A DNA stretch of 33,637 nucleotides from Streptomyces beihaiensis (GTDB lineage: Bacteria; Actinomycetota; Actinomycetes; Streptomycetales; Streptomycetaceae). Below the pieces are notes generated by a model, which saw only the letters and a list, made by a program, of their open reading frames with translations, had not been told where the DNA came from and ran no database searches. Below, piece by piece: positions 32,976 to 33,637 of the stretch. The stretch is taken from the NCBI RefSeq assembly GCF_026274175.1, contig NZ_JAPHNL010000305.1, positions 1 through 33,637 of the forward strand, written 5' to 3'. Both the position numbers and the translations under genes were made by a program. Position 1 is the stretch's first letter, and each line of letters opens with the position of its first letter.

Positions 32976-32982
32976 TCTTGAT
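32964..32982 (+). terminator. Short hairpin spanning the binding-protein stop
   Basis: ATCAAGA (32964-32970) and TCTTGAT (32976-32982) pair across five bases that include the TGA stop. It is a modest, A+T-rich stem, directly followed by the 8-bp repeat array. Weak terminator at best. Confidence 0.3.
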
Positions 32983-32986
32983 TGGT

Positions 32987-33090
32987 GAGACAACGAGACA
33001 ACGAGACAACGAGACACCGAGACACCGAGACACCGAGACAACGAGACGCTGAGACGCTGAGACGCTGAGACATCGAGACATCGAGACATC
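32987..33090. repeat. 8-bp tandem array in blocks of three
   Basis: Thirteen 8-bp units GAGACNNN: GAGACAAC three times, GAGACACC three times, GAGACAAC once, GAGACGCT three times, GAGACATC three times. Each block of three is 24 bp. The array lies in the 235-bp gap (32976-33210) after the binding-protein gene; nothing else in that gap is recognisable apart from a possible promoter near 33197. Confidence 0.95.
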
Positions 33091-33210
33091 GAGAAGTGTG
33101 GCGCTAAGTGACTTTCCGTCGCGGGAAGTTCGACGTTTTGTGTCTCACTTCTGCCCGGATGTTGCCGGGTGGGGCTTCGTGAATCGTCTACACGCGGTAA
33201 GTTTCTGGCC

Positions 33211-33637
33211 ATGCCACGTGGACGTCACCGCCATTCCCCACCCCTGCACCGCCTGCTGCCCCCCTCGGTGATCGCCGGTGTGCCACTCGTCTGTGCGGGC
33301 GGCGCCTGGCTGTCCGACGACCCTCTGATACAGCGGTGCATCACGGCGGCCGCCGCGGTCGCCGCGGTGGTCGGCGCCGTCGTGATGCGCCGCTGGGACC
33401 GGCTCGCGGGCCGCCAGGTCGCCGAGTTGACCCGTGGTGCGGCCGGCGCGCGCTGGCGGCACGAGGAGGCCATGGCGGAGCTGGAGGGCGACCTGGAGGA
33501 GTCCAGGGAGCTCAGGACCCGCCTTGAGGGCAAGTTGCGGGCCAAGCGGGCCGAACTCGCGGCACTGCGCGGCGAGCACGCGGCGCTGCTGCGCCGGTAC
33601 GCCACCGCGGAGACGGAGCGGGCCAGCGCCCTTGAGG
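33211..33637 (+). CDS. Membrane protein with coiled coil (partial)
   Basis: An open frame runs from the ATG at 33211 to the end of the window (142 codons visible, no stop). A basic, His-rich N-terminus is followed by one or two membrane helices (about 20-35 and 44-60), then a charged heptad-rich coiled coil from about 85 (EEAMAELEGDLEESRELRTR). The layout resembles streptomycete membrane-anchored coiled-coil proteins of unknown role. No ribosome site is seen; TAAGTT (33197-33202) 8 bp before the ATG could serve a leaderless transcript. Confidence 0.75.
   Translation, partial: MPRGRHRHSPPLHRLLPPSVIAGVPLVCAGGAWLSDDPLIQRCITAAAAVAAVVGAVVMRRWDRLAGRQVAELTRGAAGARWRHEEAMAELEGDLEESRELRTRLEGKLRAKRAELAALRGEHAALLRRYATAETERASALE

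Noticed and set aside
32001-33212. 403-codon minus-strand frame across the binding-protein gene and the 8-bp array
   Set aside because: It is antisense to a well-supported lipoprotein gene, and its Ser/Val/Leu repeats come from the 8-bp array.

Overview
The window is a piece of a Streptomyces-type chromosome. It has very high G+C with strong third-position G/C bias, GTG/TTG starts, GGAGG-type ribosome sites, and families typical of that genus: a DUF397/XRE/ATPase trio, a TipA-like MerR regulator, and the dacB-protease-tilS-hpt-ftsH-fol cluster shared by actinobacteria. I see no rRNA, tRNA, CRISPR array, integrase or transposase gene. Everything here is read from the sequence and from knowledge of families; no database was searched.

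Layout. Positions 1-4.8 kb hold the tail of an unknown gene, a FUSC-family membrane protein with a repeat-expanded linker, a 237-bp element with terminal inverted repeats, a small lipoprotein and an aldehyde dehydrogenase. Positions 4.9-8.4 kb are a regulatory island: an XRE regulator (DUF5753), a divergent RsbW-like ATPase and a DUF397 protein, then a DinB/DUF664 protein and a PadR regulator. The ATPase and DUF397 genes have the same unusual motif (GTGCACGTGCAT...TGCATCTG) upstream, in the same orientation relative to each gene. The DUF397 leader also holds a perfect 10+10 bp inverted repeat. Positions 8.6-11.3 kb hold glutamate decarboxylase, a TipA-like MerR regulator with an apparent internal start for a stand-alone ligand-binding domain, and a YbjQ-family protein.

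Positions 11.4-14.9 kb hold a DedA membrane protein, a noncoding stretch ending in a 12-unit 18-bp tandem repeat, a ThrE-family exporter whose stop codon lies inside that repeat, and inorganic pyrophosphatase. From 15.1 to 25.9 kb all genes are on the plus strand: dacB, a zincin-like protease, tilS, hpt, ftsH, then folE-folP-(NTF2-like)-folB-folK-DUF3180. The fol genes supply four steps from GTP to dihydropteroate; folP/NTF2 and folB/folK overlap by 4 bp. A strong intrinsic terminator separates ftsH from folE.

Positions 25.9-29.1 kb hold a divergent pair: an MprF-type aminoacyl-lipid synthase without a tRNA synthetase domain, and a membrane-anchored serine esterase. Positions 29.2-33.0 kb encode an OpuC/ProU-type osmolyte ABC transporter, with the ATPase divergent from two permeases and a binding lipoprotein. 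The window ends with an 8-bp tandem repeat array and the start of a membrane/coiled-coil protein.

The points most worth a second look are the shared motif and palindrome in the XRE/ATPase/DUF397 locus, the TipAS-like internal start, the repeat-embedded stop codon of the exporter, the A+T-rich repeat-structured ftsH leader, and the MprF-like/esterase pair.
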